Origin: Paraburkholderia madseniana | GTDB taxonomy: Bacteria > Pseudomonadota > Gammaproteobacteria > Burkholderiales > Burkholderiaceae | Direction: 5' to 3' | Length of the DNA stretch: 64,000 nucleotides | Assembly (NCBI RefSeq): GCF_009690905.1 | Contig: NZ_VOSW01000005.1 | Span: 92,842 to 156,841, forward strand | Part shown: positions 35,082 to 44,289 of the stretch, piece by piece | Numbering within the stretch: the stretch's first letter is position 1 | How the letters are laid out: every line of letters begins with the position of its first letter | Notes under the pieces: model-generated | What the model was told of the DNA's origin: nothing | Databases searched by the model: none | The model's input: the letters and a program-made list of their open reading frames with translations, nothing else | Position numbers and translations under genes: made by a program

Positions 35082-36534
35082 AGCCTGGGTACTGCTGCTG
35101 GTTTTTGCGATCCCGCTCTTCGCAGGCGCAAGTCTGGCGCTCGTGGGACAACACCATGTCGCGGCGGAACTCAACGTCGGCTTCAGTTTCCTGACATTTG
35201 TCGCCGCCACGCTGCTTGCCGTGCAAACCGTGGCGCACGGGCCTGCATTGGCGCTGGGCAAGCTCTTCTTCGTCGATCCGCTCAACGTGTTCCTGGTCAC
35301 ACTGACGGCCTTCGTCGGCTGGACCACGTCGATCTTTTCAAGGCCGTACATGCGCATCGAGCGCGACCGCGGCAAGATGACCGGCCCTCGCATGCGCCTT
35401 TACCACAGCATGTACCAGCTGTTCATCTTTGCGATGCTGCTCGCGCTGCTGACCAACAACATGGGCATCCTCTGGGTCGCCATGGAAACCGCCACGCTCG
35501 CGACGGTCCTGCTCGTCAGCGTCTATCGCACCGCAGCCAGCCTCGAAGCCGCGTGGAAGTACTTCATCCTGTGCGGCGTCGGCATCGCGCAGGCGCTGTT
35601 CGGCACGATCCTGCTCTATCTCGCCGCAAGCCGGCAGCTCGGCGGCGGCGATGCGCTGCTCTGGACCAGTCTGAACGCGGTCAAGGGCAGTCTCGACCCG
35701 ACCATCATTTCGCTAGCGTTCGTGTTCCTGCTGATCGGCTATGGCACGAAAGTCGGCCTAGTGCCGATGCACAACTGGCTGCCCGATGCGCACGCTGAAG
35801 GCCCTACGCCGATTTCGGCCGTGCTGTCCGGCCTGCTGCTCAACGTCGCGCTCTATGCGGTCCTGCGCTGCAAGGTGCTGGCCGATGGTGCACTCCATAA
35901 CGGCCTGCCGGGACATCTGCTGGTCGGATTCGGGCTGGTCTCGGTGCTGGTCGCAACTTTTTCGCTGTTCCGGCAGAAAGACGTCAAGCGGCTCTTTTCG
36001 TATTCGTCGATCGAGCACATGGGTCTGATGACGTTCGCCTTCGGGCTTGGCGGCCCCATCGCGACCTTCGCGGGCCTGCTGCACATGACGGTCCATTCGC
36101 TCGTCAAGTCGGCCATCTTCTTCACGGTCGGGCACGCGGCTCAAAAGGCCGGCACCCAGGCGATCGACGACATCCGCGGCTTGTTACGCGTGAGCCCAAC
36201 CGTTGGGTGGGGCATGATGCTCGGCGCGCTCGCGATTCTGGGCATGCCGCCATTCGGTGTCTTCGCGAGCGAATTCCTGATTCTGACGACCGCGATGAGC
36301 AAACTGCCGTGGGCCACGCCCTTCCTGTTGCTCGCGCTTGCAGTGGCGTTCGCGGCCATCTTCGTGCGCGTGCAGGGCATGGTGTTCGGCGACACGACGG
36401 CCAAAGTTCTCGAACACCCGCCGGCGTTGCTGCCCGTGTTCGTCCATCTTGGCATCGGCTTGATGCTCGGGCTCTACATTCCGCCCTATCTTGCGACGTG
36501 GTATCGGCAGGCGGCGGCCATGATCGCGGGGTGA
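35074..36534 (+). CDS. hyfF: Hydrogenase-4 subunit F-like / NuoM-N-type antiporter subunit
   Basis: 486 residues, about 14 helices. Antiporter-core motifs are NNMGILWVAMETATLATVLL, YGTKVGLVPMHNWLPDAHAE, QKDVKRLFSYSSIEHMGLMT and MTVHSLVKSAIFFTVGHAAQ. It gives the complex a second proton-channel subunit besides HyfB; HyfD, a third one in E. coli Hyf, is absent here. Start overlaps hyfE; hyfG begins 3 bp after its stop. Confidence 0.9.
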   Translation: MTEAWVLLLVFAIPLFAGASLALVGQHHVAAELNVGFSFLTFVAATLLAVQTVAHGPALALGKLFFVDPLNVFLVTLTAFVGWTTSIFSRPYMRIERDRGKMTGPRMRLYHSMYQLFIFAMLLALLTNNMGILWVAMETATLATVLLVSVYRTAASLEAAWKYFILCGVGIAQALFGTILLYLAASRQLGGGDALLWTSLNAVKGSLDPTIISLAFVFLLIGYGTKVGLVPMHNWLPDAHAEGPTPISAVLSGLLLNVALYAVLRCKVLADGALHNGLPGHLLVGFGLVSVLVATFSLFRQKDVKRLFSYSSIEHMGLMTFAFGLGGPIATFAGLLHMTVHSLVKSAIFFTVGHAAQKAGTQAIDDIRGLLRVSPTVGWGMMLGALAILGMPPFGVFASEFLILTTAMSKLPWATPFLLLALAVAFAAIFVRVQGMVFGDTTAKVLEHPPALLPVFVHLGIGLMLGLYIPPYLATWYRQAAAMIAG

Positions 36535-36537
36535 CAC

Positions 36538-38100
36538 ATGCGCATCGAGGCATTCGGGCTTCCCAACCTGGTTCGCCTGTCCGTTTTTGCGGGCAGGTCG
36601 TCGGCTTTTCTCGCACGAGTCGATTCCGACACGTGGACCCGCACCGCCGGTATGGTGCGCGAGGCAGGTGGCCGTCTGATCTCCCTGTGGGGTGCCGAAG
36701 AAGCCCCGGGCACATTCGTGATCTCCGCCGCTTACGCGCTGGAAGACGGCATCCTGTGGCTTCAGTTGCCGGTAGGCGACGGGCATGGAGACAGCGACGG
36801 ATACCCGGATATATCGACGGTTTTTCCGTGCGCGACACGCATGCAACGGGCCGTCTACGATCTGGTCGGGCTGCGTGCGATCGGCGCCGAAGATACACGG
36901 CCGTGGCTGAATCATGGCAACTGGCCTGCCGATTACTTTCCGTTGCAGAAATTGTCCTCCGGGACCGAGCGGTTTCAATCCCAAGAAGCGGACTATCCGT
37001 TCGTCCGCGTCGATGGTGACGGTGTCCACGAGATTGCCGTCGGTCCGATCCACGCAGGCGTGATCGAGCCCGGGCACTTCCGCTTCTCGGTCGTCGGCGA
37101 AAAGGTGTTGCGTCTCGAGGAGCGGCTGGGCTATGCGCACCGGGGAATCGAGCGGCTGTTCGAGCGCGTGCCCGCGCTCGACGGGCACCGTCTCGCAGGA
37201 CGCATCGCCGGAGACACCACGGTCGCCTTTACTTGGGCCTATTGCATGGCGGTCGAGCGCGCGTTGAATGGGCGGATTCCGCCACGCGCGCAGTGGCTGC
37301 GCGCGCTGTTGCTCGAGCGCGAGCGCATTGCCAACCATCTGGGTGATCTTGGAGCGCTCGGCAACGACGCGGGGTTCGCGTATGGCCTCGCACAGTTTTC
37401 CCGTCTGAAGGAAGACTGGCTGCGCCTGAACGACCGGGTCTTCGGACATCGCTATCTGATGGATCGGATCGTTCCCGGGGGCATGGCATCGGACATCGAT
37501 GCGCGCTTCGTCGCCGCGATACTGACACAGTGCGACCAGATTGATGCGCAGGTTCGTGTGATGCAGCGCATCTACGAGGATCAATCGGGACTGCAGGATC
37601 GCTTTGCTGGTGCGGGCACCCTCTCCGCAAGTGTGGCGGAGCACTTCGGAGTGTGCGGGCTGGTCGGACGAGCAAGCGGCCGAAAAATCGATGTGCGTAT
37701 TGATCATCCTTACGCGCCATACCACGAGGTTCAGCCGCAGATGGTCAGCGATGACCGGGGCGATGTGGCAGCACGGGTCGCGGTCCGGTTCAACGAGATC
37801 TACGAATCGGTCCGGTTGATCCGGACTCTCCTCGCCGACCTGCCAGACGGCAACATCGTCACCCCGATTGAACACGGCGGTTCGCCATCCTGCGGGGTCG
37901 GCTGGATCGAAGGTTGGCGCGGCGATGTGCTCATCGCACTCGAGACCGGAGCCGACGGCGCCATTTCGCGCTGCCACTGCCATGACCCGTCGTGGCACAA
38001 CTGGCCGGCCCTGGAGCACGCGATCATCGGCAATATCGTTCCCGATTTTCCACTGATCAACAAGTCGTTCAATCTGAACTACGCGGGACACGACCTGTAA
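36538..38100 (+). CDS. hyfG: HyfG/HycE-like large subunit (NuoC-NuoD fusion) without the [NiFe] ligands
   Basis: 520 residues. Residues 1-150 are a NuoC-like domain (DISTVFPCATRMQRAVYDLV) and the rest a NuoD/[NiFe]-hydrogenase large-subunit fold (GPIHAGVIEPGHFRFSVVGE, LGYAHRGIERLFE, IEHGGSPSCGVGWIEG). The N-terminal RxCGxC nickel motif reads R222-I-A-G-D-T227, and the C-terminal CxxC reads N514-Y-A-G517. All four Ni-coordinating cysteines are therefore missing and it cannot be a hydrogenase. This is the state described for Ehr (energy-converting hydrogenase-related) complexes. No hyp maturation genes or C-terminal protease extension are present, which agrees. Confidence 0.88.
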   Translation: MRIEAFGLPNLVRLSVFAGRSSAFLARVDSDTWTRTAGMVREAGGRLISLWGAEEAPGTFVISAAYALEDGILWLQLPVGDGHGDSDGYPDISTVFPCATRMQRAVYDLVGLRAIGAEDTRPWLNHGNWPADYFPLQKLSSGTERFQSQEADYPFVRVDGDGVHEIAVGPIHAGVIEPGHFRFSVVGEKVLRLEERLGYAHRGIERLFERVPALDGHRLAGRIAGDTTVAFTWAYCMAVERALNGRIPPRAQWLRALLLERERIANHLGDLGALGNDAGFAYGLAQFSRLKEDWLRLNDRVFGHRYLMDRIVPGGMASDIDARFVAAILTQCDQIDAQVRVMQRIYEDQSGLQDRFAGAGTLSASVAEHFGVCGLVGRASGRKIDVRIDHPYAPYHEVQPQMVSDDRGDVAARVAVRFNEIYESVRLIRTLLADLPDGNIVTPIEHGGSPSCGVGWIEGWRGDVLIALETGADGAISRCHCHDPSWHNWPALEHAIIGNIVPDFPLINKSFNLNYAGHDL

Positions 38101-38627
38101 TGTGGCAACTTCTCAAACAGATCGCGACAACTGGCACGCCGACTCTGCGCGTGCCCGAGGGCGATGACGCATGGCGGGCCGAAGGCCACCGGATCCAGCA
38201 GGAAATACTCGATGTGCTCGGCCGGGCGCTGTGCATTCGCGAGGTCGATGCGGGATCCTGCAACGGCTGCGAACTGGAAATCCATGCACTCAACAATCCG
38301 TACTACAACATCGAAGGTCTCGGTATCCGCTTCGTCGCGAGTCCCCGCCATGCCGACATGCTGCTCGTCACCGGCCCTCTCACACTGAACATGAAAGAAG
38401 CGGTACACCGGGCATATGAAGCGACGCCCCACCCAAAGCTCGTCGTCGCGGTCGGCGAGTGCGCCTGCACAGGCGGTATGTTCAGGGGAAGCTACGCCGT
38501 GTGTGGGCCACTGTCGAACTTCTTGCCTGTCGACGTCACGATACCGGGTTGTCCGCCGCCTCCCATCGATATCCTGAGGGGCATTCTTGCAGCGCTTCGT
38601 ACGAAACACGCAACCTCCCCGCCATGA
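38100..38627 (+). CDS. hyfI: HyfI/NuoB-like small subunit with intact [4Fe-4S] site
   Basis: 175 residues. The ligands of the proximal N2-type cluster are kept: GSCNGCELEIHAL, VGECACTGGMF and IPGCPPPP. So, unlike the large subunit, the electron-carrying site of this protein appears functional. The ATG at 38100 overlaps the hyfG stop (TAATG). It is the last gene of the operon; ferredoxin-type HyfA/HyfH subunits that would normally feed electrons to it are missing. Confidence 0.9.
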   Translation: MWQLLKQIATTGTPTLRVPEGDDAWRAEGHRIQQEILDVLGRALCIREVDAGSCNGCELEIHALNNPYYNIEGLGIRFVASPRHADMLLVTGPLTLNMKEAVHRAYEATPHPKLVVAVGECACTGGMFRGSYAVCGPLSNFLPVDVTIPGCPPPPIDILRGILAALRTKHATSPP

Positions 38628-38741
38628 TCACGGTCCGGGACACTCACCAATCACGGTGTTCATGGGTAAGGGTTCCGCACGGAGCACACGTGTGATGACC
38701 GCCCCAGTGTGCCACGCTGATATTTTTACGGACGACGCGCG

Positions 38742-39179
38742 ATGAGTGAGCAATTGAGCCGACTGAAAGCAATCGGCAGAGCATGGCCACAGGTGCTGAC
38801 GATAATCGTCTTCATGGTGGCAATCAGCCTGCGCTTTCCACTATGGTTTGTGATGCTCTCGGCCATCGTCAACGGCACCGCCCTGACATGCCTCACGCGG
38901 CACTTCGCGTCCCGGCGGTCCCACACGGGTGGTGACCCGTTCCTCGGCGTCATCGTGATCGGCAGTGGACTGGCGTCGATTGCCCTGACTCTGAAGTGGT
39001 GGGCCGTGGAACGGCGGTTGAAGTTCGCGCCCGGCGTGCTCCTGCATATGGCCGGCCATACAGAGGCAACTTCAAATCCAGCATTGGCATGGTCAAGCGT
39101 CCTGACCCAGTGGGGCTCCTGCTCGATCTTTCTGGTGATTGTCGCGGTGTGGGCACTGGGCAGCGGACGTGCCGACTGA
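38742..39179 (+). CDS. Small integral membrane protein of unknown function
   Basis: 145 residues, four predicted membrane helices (VLTIIVFMVAISLRFPLWFV, FLGVIVIGSGLASIALTL, FAPGVLLHMAG..., WGSCSIFLVIVAVWALGSG). No family recognised. It follows the Hyf-like operon by 115 bp on the same strand and might belong to the same region of membrane functions. Confidence 0.6.
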   Translation: MSEQLSRLKAIGRAWPQVLTIIVFMVAISLRFPLWFVMLSAIVNGTALTCLTRHFASRRSHTGGDPFLGVIVIGSGLASIALTLKWWAVERRLKFAPGVLLHMAGHTEATSNPALAWSSVLTQWGSCSIFLVIVAVWALGSGRAD

Positions 39180-39401
39180 ATACCGAACCGGCTCAGTACA
39201 CCAGCCGACGTTTTCCGCAAACGCGCAAAAAACCTGAAGTCCACGGTCACCGTTGCCAGCCTCGCGCCGTACCGGCGATGGGGGAGAGACACGCGCCGGG
39301 ATGACCGCGAGCGAAGCGCGGACGACGATGTACATCCGGGGCGGAGACGGCTTTGATTCAGTTGCCTGCGTGCTGGATTCCACAACACGACCCGCACCGG
39401 T

Positions 39402-39848
39402 CTATGTCGGCTCCCGGACGACAAGAACCGGGATCTGGCAGTGCGTCAGCACCTTCTGGGTCTCACTGCCGAGCAACAAGGCACGCATGCCGCCTCGGCC
39501 GTGGGACGCCATGACAATGAGATCACAGTTTCGTTGCGCTGCCACGCTGATAATCGCCTCTTACGGGTGAGCGTGGTTCCTGGTAACCGTATCGCACTCG
39601 ACACCGGCCTGGGTGGCCGCTTTTGTGACGACCAGGAGATATTTATCCGCATGCTGTCGGGTAATCTGAATGAACTGGTCCTCGGTGTCCGCGATCATTT
39701 CAGTGCCATACGCCAGGACGTGGAATTCCGGAATGACATGGAGCCCCGTGACCTTTGCTCCGCGTTCTGTGGCAAGCGTCACCGCCATCTGGATGGCGGC
39801 GTCAGAAAGTGCCGAACCATCGGTCGGCACCAGCAGATGCTTGAACAT
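39402..39848 (-). pseudogene. Universal stress protein (UspA) gene interrupted by an in-frame TAA
   Basis: ATG 39848 (RBS GGGAG) opens MFKHLLVPTDGSALSDAAIQ and continues normally to NHAHP, where TAA at 39561-39563 interrupts. The same frame then continues with EAIISVAAQRNCDLIVMASHG, RGG...LLLGSETQKVLTHCQIPVLVVREPT and a TAG at 39402-39404. In the family the position after HP is usually Tyr (HPYEAI), so a TAC/TAT to TAA change explains it. The nucleotide-binding G-x2-G-x9-G(S/T) motif lies after the stop and would be lost. Confidence 0.85.
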
Positions 39849-40197
39849 ACGTGTCTCCCTGCGGCCAGGTCTGTTCGTCTTGAAGTCCTGCCCGGAGCAC
39901 GCCGCTTGAGCCAGGCACACCTGAAACAAGGCGATTCCTTTCAGTATAGTCAGCTTTACGAAGGCTGGCGGGTCGATCATTTCTGTGACAAAGTGCCGCG
40001 CGCAGACCTCACCGAAGTCAGATACATTCACCAGGCGTCTGATGCCGTTTCCTGTTCGCTCAGAGCGCACCAGACGCACGGCCTGCGGCTTGTCGCAGGC
40101 CGCCCCCCCAACTCGGCTACTGGCTGCTGATGTCACGCATCAGATCGAGCCTCCGGTCAGCACGTTCGTGGCTCGAGCGTTTACCCGAAAACGTGCA
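39849..40197. other. Gap without a supportable gene
   Basis: Nothing recognisable on either strand. It should hold the promoters of the divergent usp remnant and the small exported protein at 40198. Confidence 0.4.
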
Positions 40198-40530
40198 ATG
40201 ACACCCATCAAGTTTATTCTCCGCTACACGGCTGTGCCGTTCATGGCGATCGTCGCCGTCGTGTCCTGGGCATCACATCACGCGTCCGCCGAAATCGACG
40301 CCCGGCAGTATGCGGCACTTTCGGGCGGCTATGCCAGCTTCCCGGTGGATCTCCGGCGTGGTATCGGGCAGGCGCTGCAATCGGGGAAGCTGAGCAAGTG
40401 GGATTACTCGTCGCTGGTACGGGAATCGCTCGACGATGGAGTGGTTCTCGACTGGCCGTCGGACGATCAGGAAAGCGTTGCTACCGAGCGGGAAAAGCTG
40501 ACAGTCCTCGTCAAGGCAGACCGACTCTGA
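40198..40530 (+). CDS. Small exported or membrane-anchored protein of unknown function
   Basis: 110 residues. An N-terminal hydrophobic segment (AVPFMAIVAVVSWASHHASA) looks like a signal peptide with an AxA-like cleavage site, followed by a soluble part (IDARQYAALSGGYASFPVDL). ATG 40198 is taken because upstream codons lie in unlikely coding sequence. No domain recognised. Confidence 0.55.
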   Translation: MTPIKFILRYTAVPFMAIVAVVSWASHHASAEIDARQYAALSGGYASFPVDLRRGIGQALQSGKLSKWDYSSLVRESLDDGVVLDWPSDDQESVATEREKLTVLVKADRL

Positions 40531-40630
40531 GCCGTGCGGCCCACTGAGTTTCCGGTTCAAACGCAGCGTCCATCAACGTGCACGTCGGACCGCGCAGCTT
40601 CACGCGTCTTATCGCGCGGGCTGCCCTACT

Positions 40631-40840
40631 CTAGCGCCCAAAGGGAATGCCGGTAGACTGGATCCAGCCCATCCAGTGCGCAAAAAGGATGGACAGGAAA
40701 AGCGTAATCGACAAGCCGACGCGCGTCGCCAGCGACCAGACCATCCTCTGCGTCGTGCCTCGATCGTCCATCATGAAATACAGCGCCGAAGCCATGCTGC
40801 CGATAATCAGAACAAAAGTGATAGGGACGAGAATATGCAT
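40631..40840 (-). CDS. DUF2909 family twin-helix membrane protein
   Basis: 69 residues with two membrane helices (HILVPITFVLIIGSMASALY and TRVGLSITLFLSILFAHWMG) joined by a basic loop (DDRGTTQRMVWSL), ending in GWIQSTGIPFGR. This matches the DUF2909 family, usually found near cytochrome oxidase assembly genes in beta-proteobacteria. No such genes are here, so it is an extra copy carried by the island. Confidence 0.8.
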   Translation of the reverse strand: MHILVPITFVLIIGSMASALYFMMDDRGTTQRMVWSLATRVGLSITLFLSILFAHWMGWIQSTGIPFGR

Positions 40841-42238
40841 GGTTTGCTATCTGTGGCAAAGCGAAGCGCATCTGGAACTTGAGAATCAGGAGTCCATTAT
40901 AGGGTCCACCCGTGGGCCTACCCGTGACGTGATGCCGCACCGCCGGGGCTGCCGGTTAAAAAAACCGAAGCAGATTCACCGGTCCATTGTCACGGGTCAA
41001 GGCGACACCTTCCGCCGTGCGGAGATGCCCTGCAACTAGCACACGCAAAATCAAGTCAACTGCCCTCAGCTCACGCGAGAATCCCGTACAGCGGTAGTTC
41101 GTTGGCGCGCATGCCCGGTTTCGTATCTGCTTCCGTCACTGCCGCGCTCTCCCGTATTGGCTCACCTCTGAAATCCGCAACCGTTCAGATGGCGCGCAAG
41201 GTCAACGTCTATGGTTCTGCGCCGACGCTCCCGCTACCTGAAAAAACTGCCGCCGTTCAGAGCCACGCCGATGGCCGAAAGTGCAATTGGCAGGAAATTT
41301 AATCCCGATAGTTCAAAACGTCAGCGTTACCTACAATGCCATCAGCTTGTGGCTGACGCTGCCGATCGCTGGGCAAGCTTGCTACGCCTCATGGTTGAAC
41401 GTGCTGATGCTGACGCGAGTGACGCTGCCGATCGAAGATGGAGCGGAGAGTAATTTGTCGGTCACACGCGCTTGATTTTGATATGCCATGATCTTCGCTC
41501 GCTTCTCTGCCCGTGCGACTCGAGTTATTGCAGCCGGATGTGCTGCAGTCCGACATCGGACGGGCAGGCGCGAAATCCTTGACGCTCTATGTTGTGCGGA
41601 GGTCGGCATTCAAACTGGTCGAGGAAGCCCAAAAAACCTGGCGCCGCGTTAGCGGCCCCGCTTCCGATCGGCCTCACTGCGAGTATTTGGAGACGATGTT
41701 CCTGCAGTGTGGAGCGAGGCTGCCACGACCCGCGGCAGTTCGCTCAGGCGATGGGTGATCTCCCTCAGTTCAGCGGCGCAAACAGACCCGAACGTAACCG
41801 TCATTTCTTCGAGGTCATGCTTTCTATGGTAGTGAACCGTGGTCCGCTTCGCCTGCGAGGCATGCTGACCCCAAGCCTGCCAGACCGAAATGATCCTCAG
41901 TTGACCCGCCGCCGCTCGCACGGTGATGCTCGCGGAGGTGGCATCAGTGTGACGCTCGCGTGGACATGTCATGGCAGTTGTTATCACGGCTACCCATGTG
42001 GCCAGATCTACTGCCGCAGTGATCTGGCGGCTCGCGCCCCTCCCCTCAGACATCGAAGGACCGAGATCGACCCACAACTGCCTGTCGCAGTTGCTCAATC
42101 ATTGTCTCAAGCCGGTCGCAAAGCAAACGCTCAAAGCGGTTTTTTCGCGGGACTGACATTGGTTTCCGACAGCATGGAATTACGCGCCCGCCACACGCGT
42201 GGCCGGGTTGATATCACCTTGGTACTCAATCGAAGTTT
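40841..42238. other. 1.4-kb region without a clear gene; one weak minus-strand frame
   Basis: The frame 41649-42098 on the minus strand (149 codons) ends with LEEMTVTFGSVCAAELREIT and HRLSELPRVVAASLHTAG, which faintly recalls the C-terminal ACT-like part of MgtC proteins, but its first half has no membrane helices and it may be a remnant or chance. A 15-bp direct repeat (TGACGCTGCCGATCG at 41354-41368 and 41420-41434) is present. The rest looks like decayed DNA between the stress island and the ars island. Confidence 0.35.
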
Positions 42239-42784
42239 TCAGAAATTGGCGGGTGCGTCAAAAGCTCTCGGCGCAACAGGTTCACTTGCGTAAGAACGCA
42301 GCGTCTTTTGCCACCAACCGACATCTCGCCATGCCCCGAGCTTGAATCCGACCTTTTCATAGACACCGATATGCTTGAATCCAATCGTTTCATGCAGCGC
42401 GATACTCGCGGCGTTGGGCAGCGCGATGCCTGCGAACCCCCGCGCGTAGCCTAGCTCCGTTAGCTCCGCCAGCAAGGCTTCGTACAGTCCGCGACCAACA
42501 CCTCGCCCTCGACTGGCAGCGCGGACATAGACTGTTGTATCGACCGACCATTGGTAGGCCTGCCTCTCACGATGAGCGCCAGCATAGGCGTAACCATTCA
42601 CCAGACCCGCATCATCGAGACTGACTAGCCATGGGAGCCGTCGCAATGTCGCGATCAATCGCCGATGCATCTCGTCCGCCGTCGGTGGTTCAAGTTCGAA
42701 AGAGATGGCGGTGCCTGTTACTACTGGGGCGTAAATCGATGAAATGGCCTCAGCATCGTCAGGCGTCGCGAAGCGTAGTCGCAT
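42239..42784 (-). CDS. PAT/Bar-type GNAT N-acetyltransferase, ArsN1-like candidate
   Basis: 181 residues. It has the phosphinothricin acetyltransferase layout: LRFATPDDAEAISSIYAPVV, TAISFELEPPTADEMHRRL, the acetyl-CoA loop VRAASRGRGVGRGLYEAL and ASIALHETIGFKHIGVYEKV, ending in GWWQKTL. ATG 42784 follows GGAGG, favouring it over 42796. Relatives next to ars operons (ArsN1) acetylate the organoarsenical antibiotic arsinothricin as well as phosphinothricin. Here it is divergent from arsR, so that role is a fair inference. Confidence 0.8.
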   Translation of the reverse strand: MRLRFATPDDAEAISSIYAPVVTGTAISFELEPPTADEMHRRLIATLRRLPWLVSLDDAGLVNGYAYAGAHRERQAYQWSVDTTVYVRAASRGRGVGRGLYEALLAELTELGYARGFAGIALPNAASIALHETIGFKHIGVYEKVGFKLGAWRDVGWWQKTLRSYASEPVAPRAFDAPANF

Positions 42785-42923
42785 GAGAGCCTCCATGTCT
42801 GATGGGTAGCAGGGAACTGATTCTGTAGCGCCAATTATCGGACGTACATTCCGTGTCCTACCCTGCCGAACCTCCGCGCAACGGAGGTGGCACGTTGTCG
42901 CCCCGTAGCGCCCTAGCCATTAA

Positions 42924-42939
42924 TTCAATAATACTTGAA
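42924..42939. promoter_or_regulatory. Candidate ArsR operator/promoter
   Basis: TTCAA-TAATAC-TTGAA, an inverted repeat in an AT-rich patch 32 bp before the arsR start. Placement and symmetry fit autoregulation by ArsR; the site may also influence the divergent acetyltransferase gene. Confidence 0.5.
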
Positions 42940-42970
42940 ATGTTAAAATGAATGATCTATTGTTCCGGGC

Positions 42971-43303
42971 ATGGACTCAAACCTCGTTGTACGCGCCCTG
43001 AGCGCGCTCGCCCATGAATCGCGCCTCGCGATCTTCCGTGCCCTGGTTGTGGCCGGTCCAAACGGTATGGCCGCCGGTGAAATCGCGCAGCAGCTGGAGC
43101 TTTCCCCTTCAAGCCTGTCTTTTCATCTGAAGGACCTGTCACATGCAGACCTCGTGAAGCCGCGACAGCAAGGGCGTTTCGTTATCTACACGGCGAACTT
43201 CGATGCCATGACGGGTCTGATCAGTTTCCTGACGGAGAACTGCTGCGCGGGTGCGACCTGTGCCCCGAGCGATCTTCCAAACTGCTGCGGAGACACACCA
43301 TGA
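42971..43303 (+). CDS. arsR: ArsR-family arsenic-responsive repressor
   Basis: 110 residues. The winged-helix core reads SALAHESRLAIFRALVVAGP, MAAGEIAQQLELSPSSLSFH and LVKPRQQGRFVIYTANF. There is no Cys in the DNA-binding helix; instead C91, C92 and C97 near the C-terminus (ENCCAGATCAP) resemble the AfArsR arrangement (C95, C96, C102) for arsenite binding. Two more Cys (NCCGD) follow. Its stop overlaps the start of arsI (ATGA). Confidence 0.93.
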   Translation: MDSNLVVRALSALAHESRLAIFRALVVAGPNGMAAGEIAQQLELSPSSLSFHLKDLSHADLVKPRQQGRFVIYTANFDAMTGLISFLTENCCAGATCAPSDLPNCCGDTP

Positions 43304-43740
43304 AGCGTATGCATATCCATGTCGCAGTCGAAAATCTTGGCGACAGTATTCGGTTCTACAGCGCGATGTTCGGCAACGCCGAGCCCACCGTTCTAAAGAC
43401 CGATTACTGCAAATGGGAGTTGAAGGACCCCGCGGTGAATTTCGCGATTTCGCAGCGTGGTGCAAAACCAGGTATTGATCACGTCGGCATTCAGGTCGAA
43501 ACCGACGCGGAGTTGGAAGAGATGAATGCGCGATTCGCGACGGCGCAACTGCCTATTGCGGCGCAAACCGGCACGACCTGTTGCTATGCCAGGTCGGACA
43601 AAGCGTGGACCATTGATCCGCAGGGCGTCGCCTGGGAAACGTTTCGAACACTCGAAGCCGCGCCGGTCTACGGTCACTCGCGCGTCCAATCACAATCACA
43701 TCCGCAATCGTCGGCTGCATGCTGCACGCCGGCTAATTGA
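43300..43740 (+). CDS. arsI: ArsI-type C-As lyase (glyoxalase/VOC fold)
   Basis: 146 residues. HIHVAVENLGDSIRFYSAMF at the start and GIDHVGIQVE supply metal ligands of the vicinal-oxygen-chelate fold. The TTCCYARSDKAW segment has the vicinal Cys pair (C94, C95) that defines ArsI dioxygenases, which cleave the C-As bond of methylarsenite and trivalent aromatic arsenicals. CadI-type annotations refer to the same family. A His/Ser/Gln tail ends in ACCTPAN, possibly extra metal ligands. Confidence 0.9.
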   Translation: MKRMHIHVAVENLGDSIRFYSAMFGNAEPTVLKTDYCKWELKDPAVNFAISQRGAKPGIDHVGIQVETDAELEEMNARFATAQLPIAAQTGTTCCYARSDKAWTIDPQGVAWETFRTLEAAPVYGHSRVQSQSHPQSSAACCTPAN

Positions 43741-43767
43741 ACCTATCGTGACTTTCCGGAGCCGTCC

Positions 43768-44289
43768 GTGAGCGACAAACCTTACTCGATTCTCATTCTC
43801 TGCACGGGCAACAGCGCGCGCAGCATCATGGCCGAAGCGCTTTTCAACGTACTTGGGAAGGGCAAATTTCAGGCGTATAGCGCCGGCAGTCACCCATCCG
43901 GGGCGGTGAACCCGTTCGCCATTGAACGCTGTGAAGCGCTGGGTTATGACACAGCGGGGCTCCGCAGCAAGAGCTGGGACGAGTTTGCGACGCCTGACGC
44001 TCCGCACATGGATTTCGTCATCACGGTCTGCGACCAGGCTGCGGGTGAAGTCTGTCCAATCTGGCCAGGCCACCCGATGACGGCACATTGGGGTTTCGAG
44101 GACCCGGCGGCTTTCGAGGGTAGCGACGACGAGAAACGCAAGGTATTCAGCAAGGTCTATCGGCAGATCATGAACCGCGTGAGTCAGTTCGTGAATCTGC
44201 CTCTGCATGTGCTGGACCGTAATGCGATTCAGCGCGAAATGCGCGCGATCGGTGACAAGCCCGCAGAGGAATCAAATGAGCAGCACTGA
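43768..44289 (+). CDS. arsC: Arsenate reductase, LMW-phosphatase type
   Basis: 173 residues. The P-loop LCTGNSARSIMAEA has the nucleophilic Cys, and TVCDQAAGEVCPIWPG contains the further cysteines of the thioredoxin/glutathione-linked class. It reduces arsenate to arsenite for export by Acr3. It starts at GTG 43768 and overlaps acr3 by 14 bp. Confidence 0.9.
   Translation: MSDKPYSILILCTGNSARSIMAEALFNVLGKGKFQAYSAGSHPSGAVNPFAIERCEALGYDTAGLRSKSWDEFATPDAPHMDFVITVCDQAAGEVCPIWPGHPMTAHWGFEDPAAFEGSDDEKRKVFSKVYRQIMNRVSQFVNLPLHVLDRNAIQREMRAIGDKPAEESNEQH

Noticed and set aside
36184..38091. Long open frame antisense to hyfG (635 codons)
   Set aside because: It mirrors the codon bias of the real gene in GC-rich DNA, has no domain, and hyfG itself shows clear family motifs and operon overlaps.
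31465..38627. Functional formate hydrogenlyase or hydrogenase-4
   Set aside because: Nickel ligands, hyp genes, formate dehydrogenase and ferredoxin subunits are all missing.
41649..42098. MgtC-type gene
   Set aside because: Only a faint likeness in the last 40 residues; the membrane part is not present in any frame.
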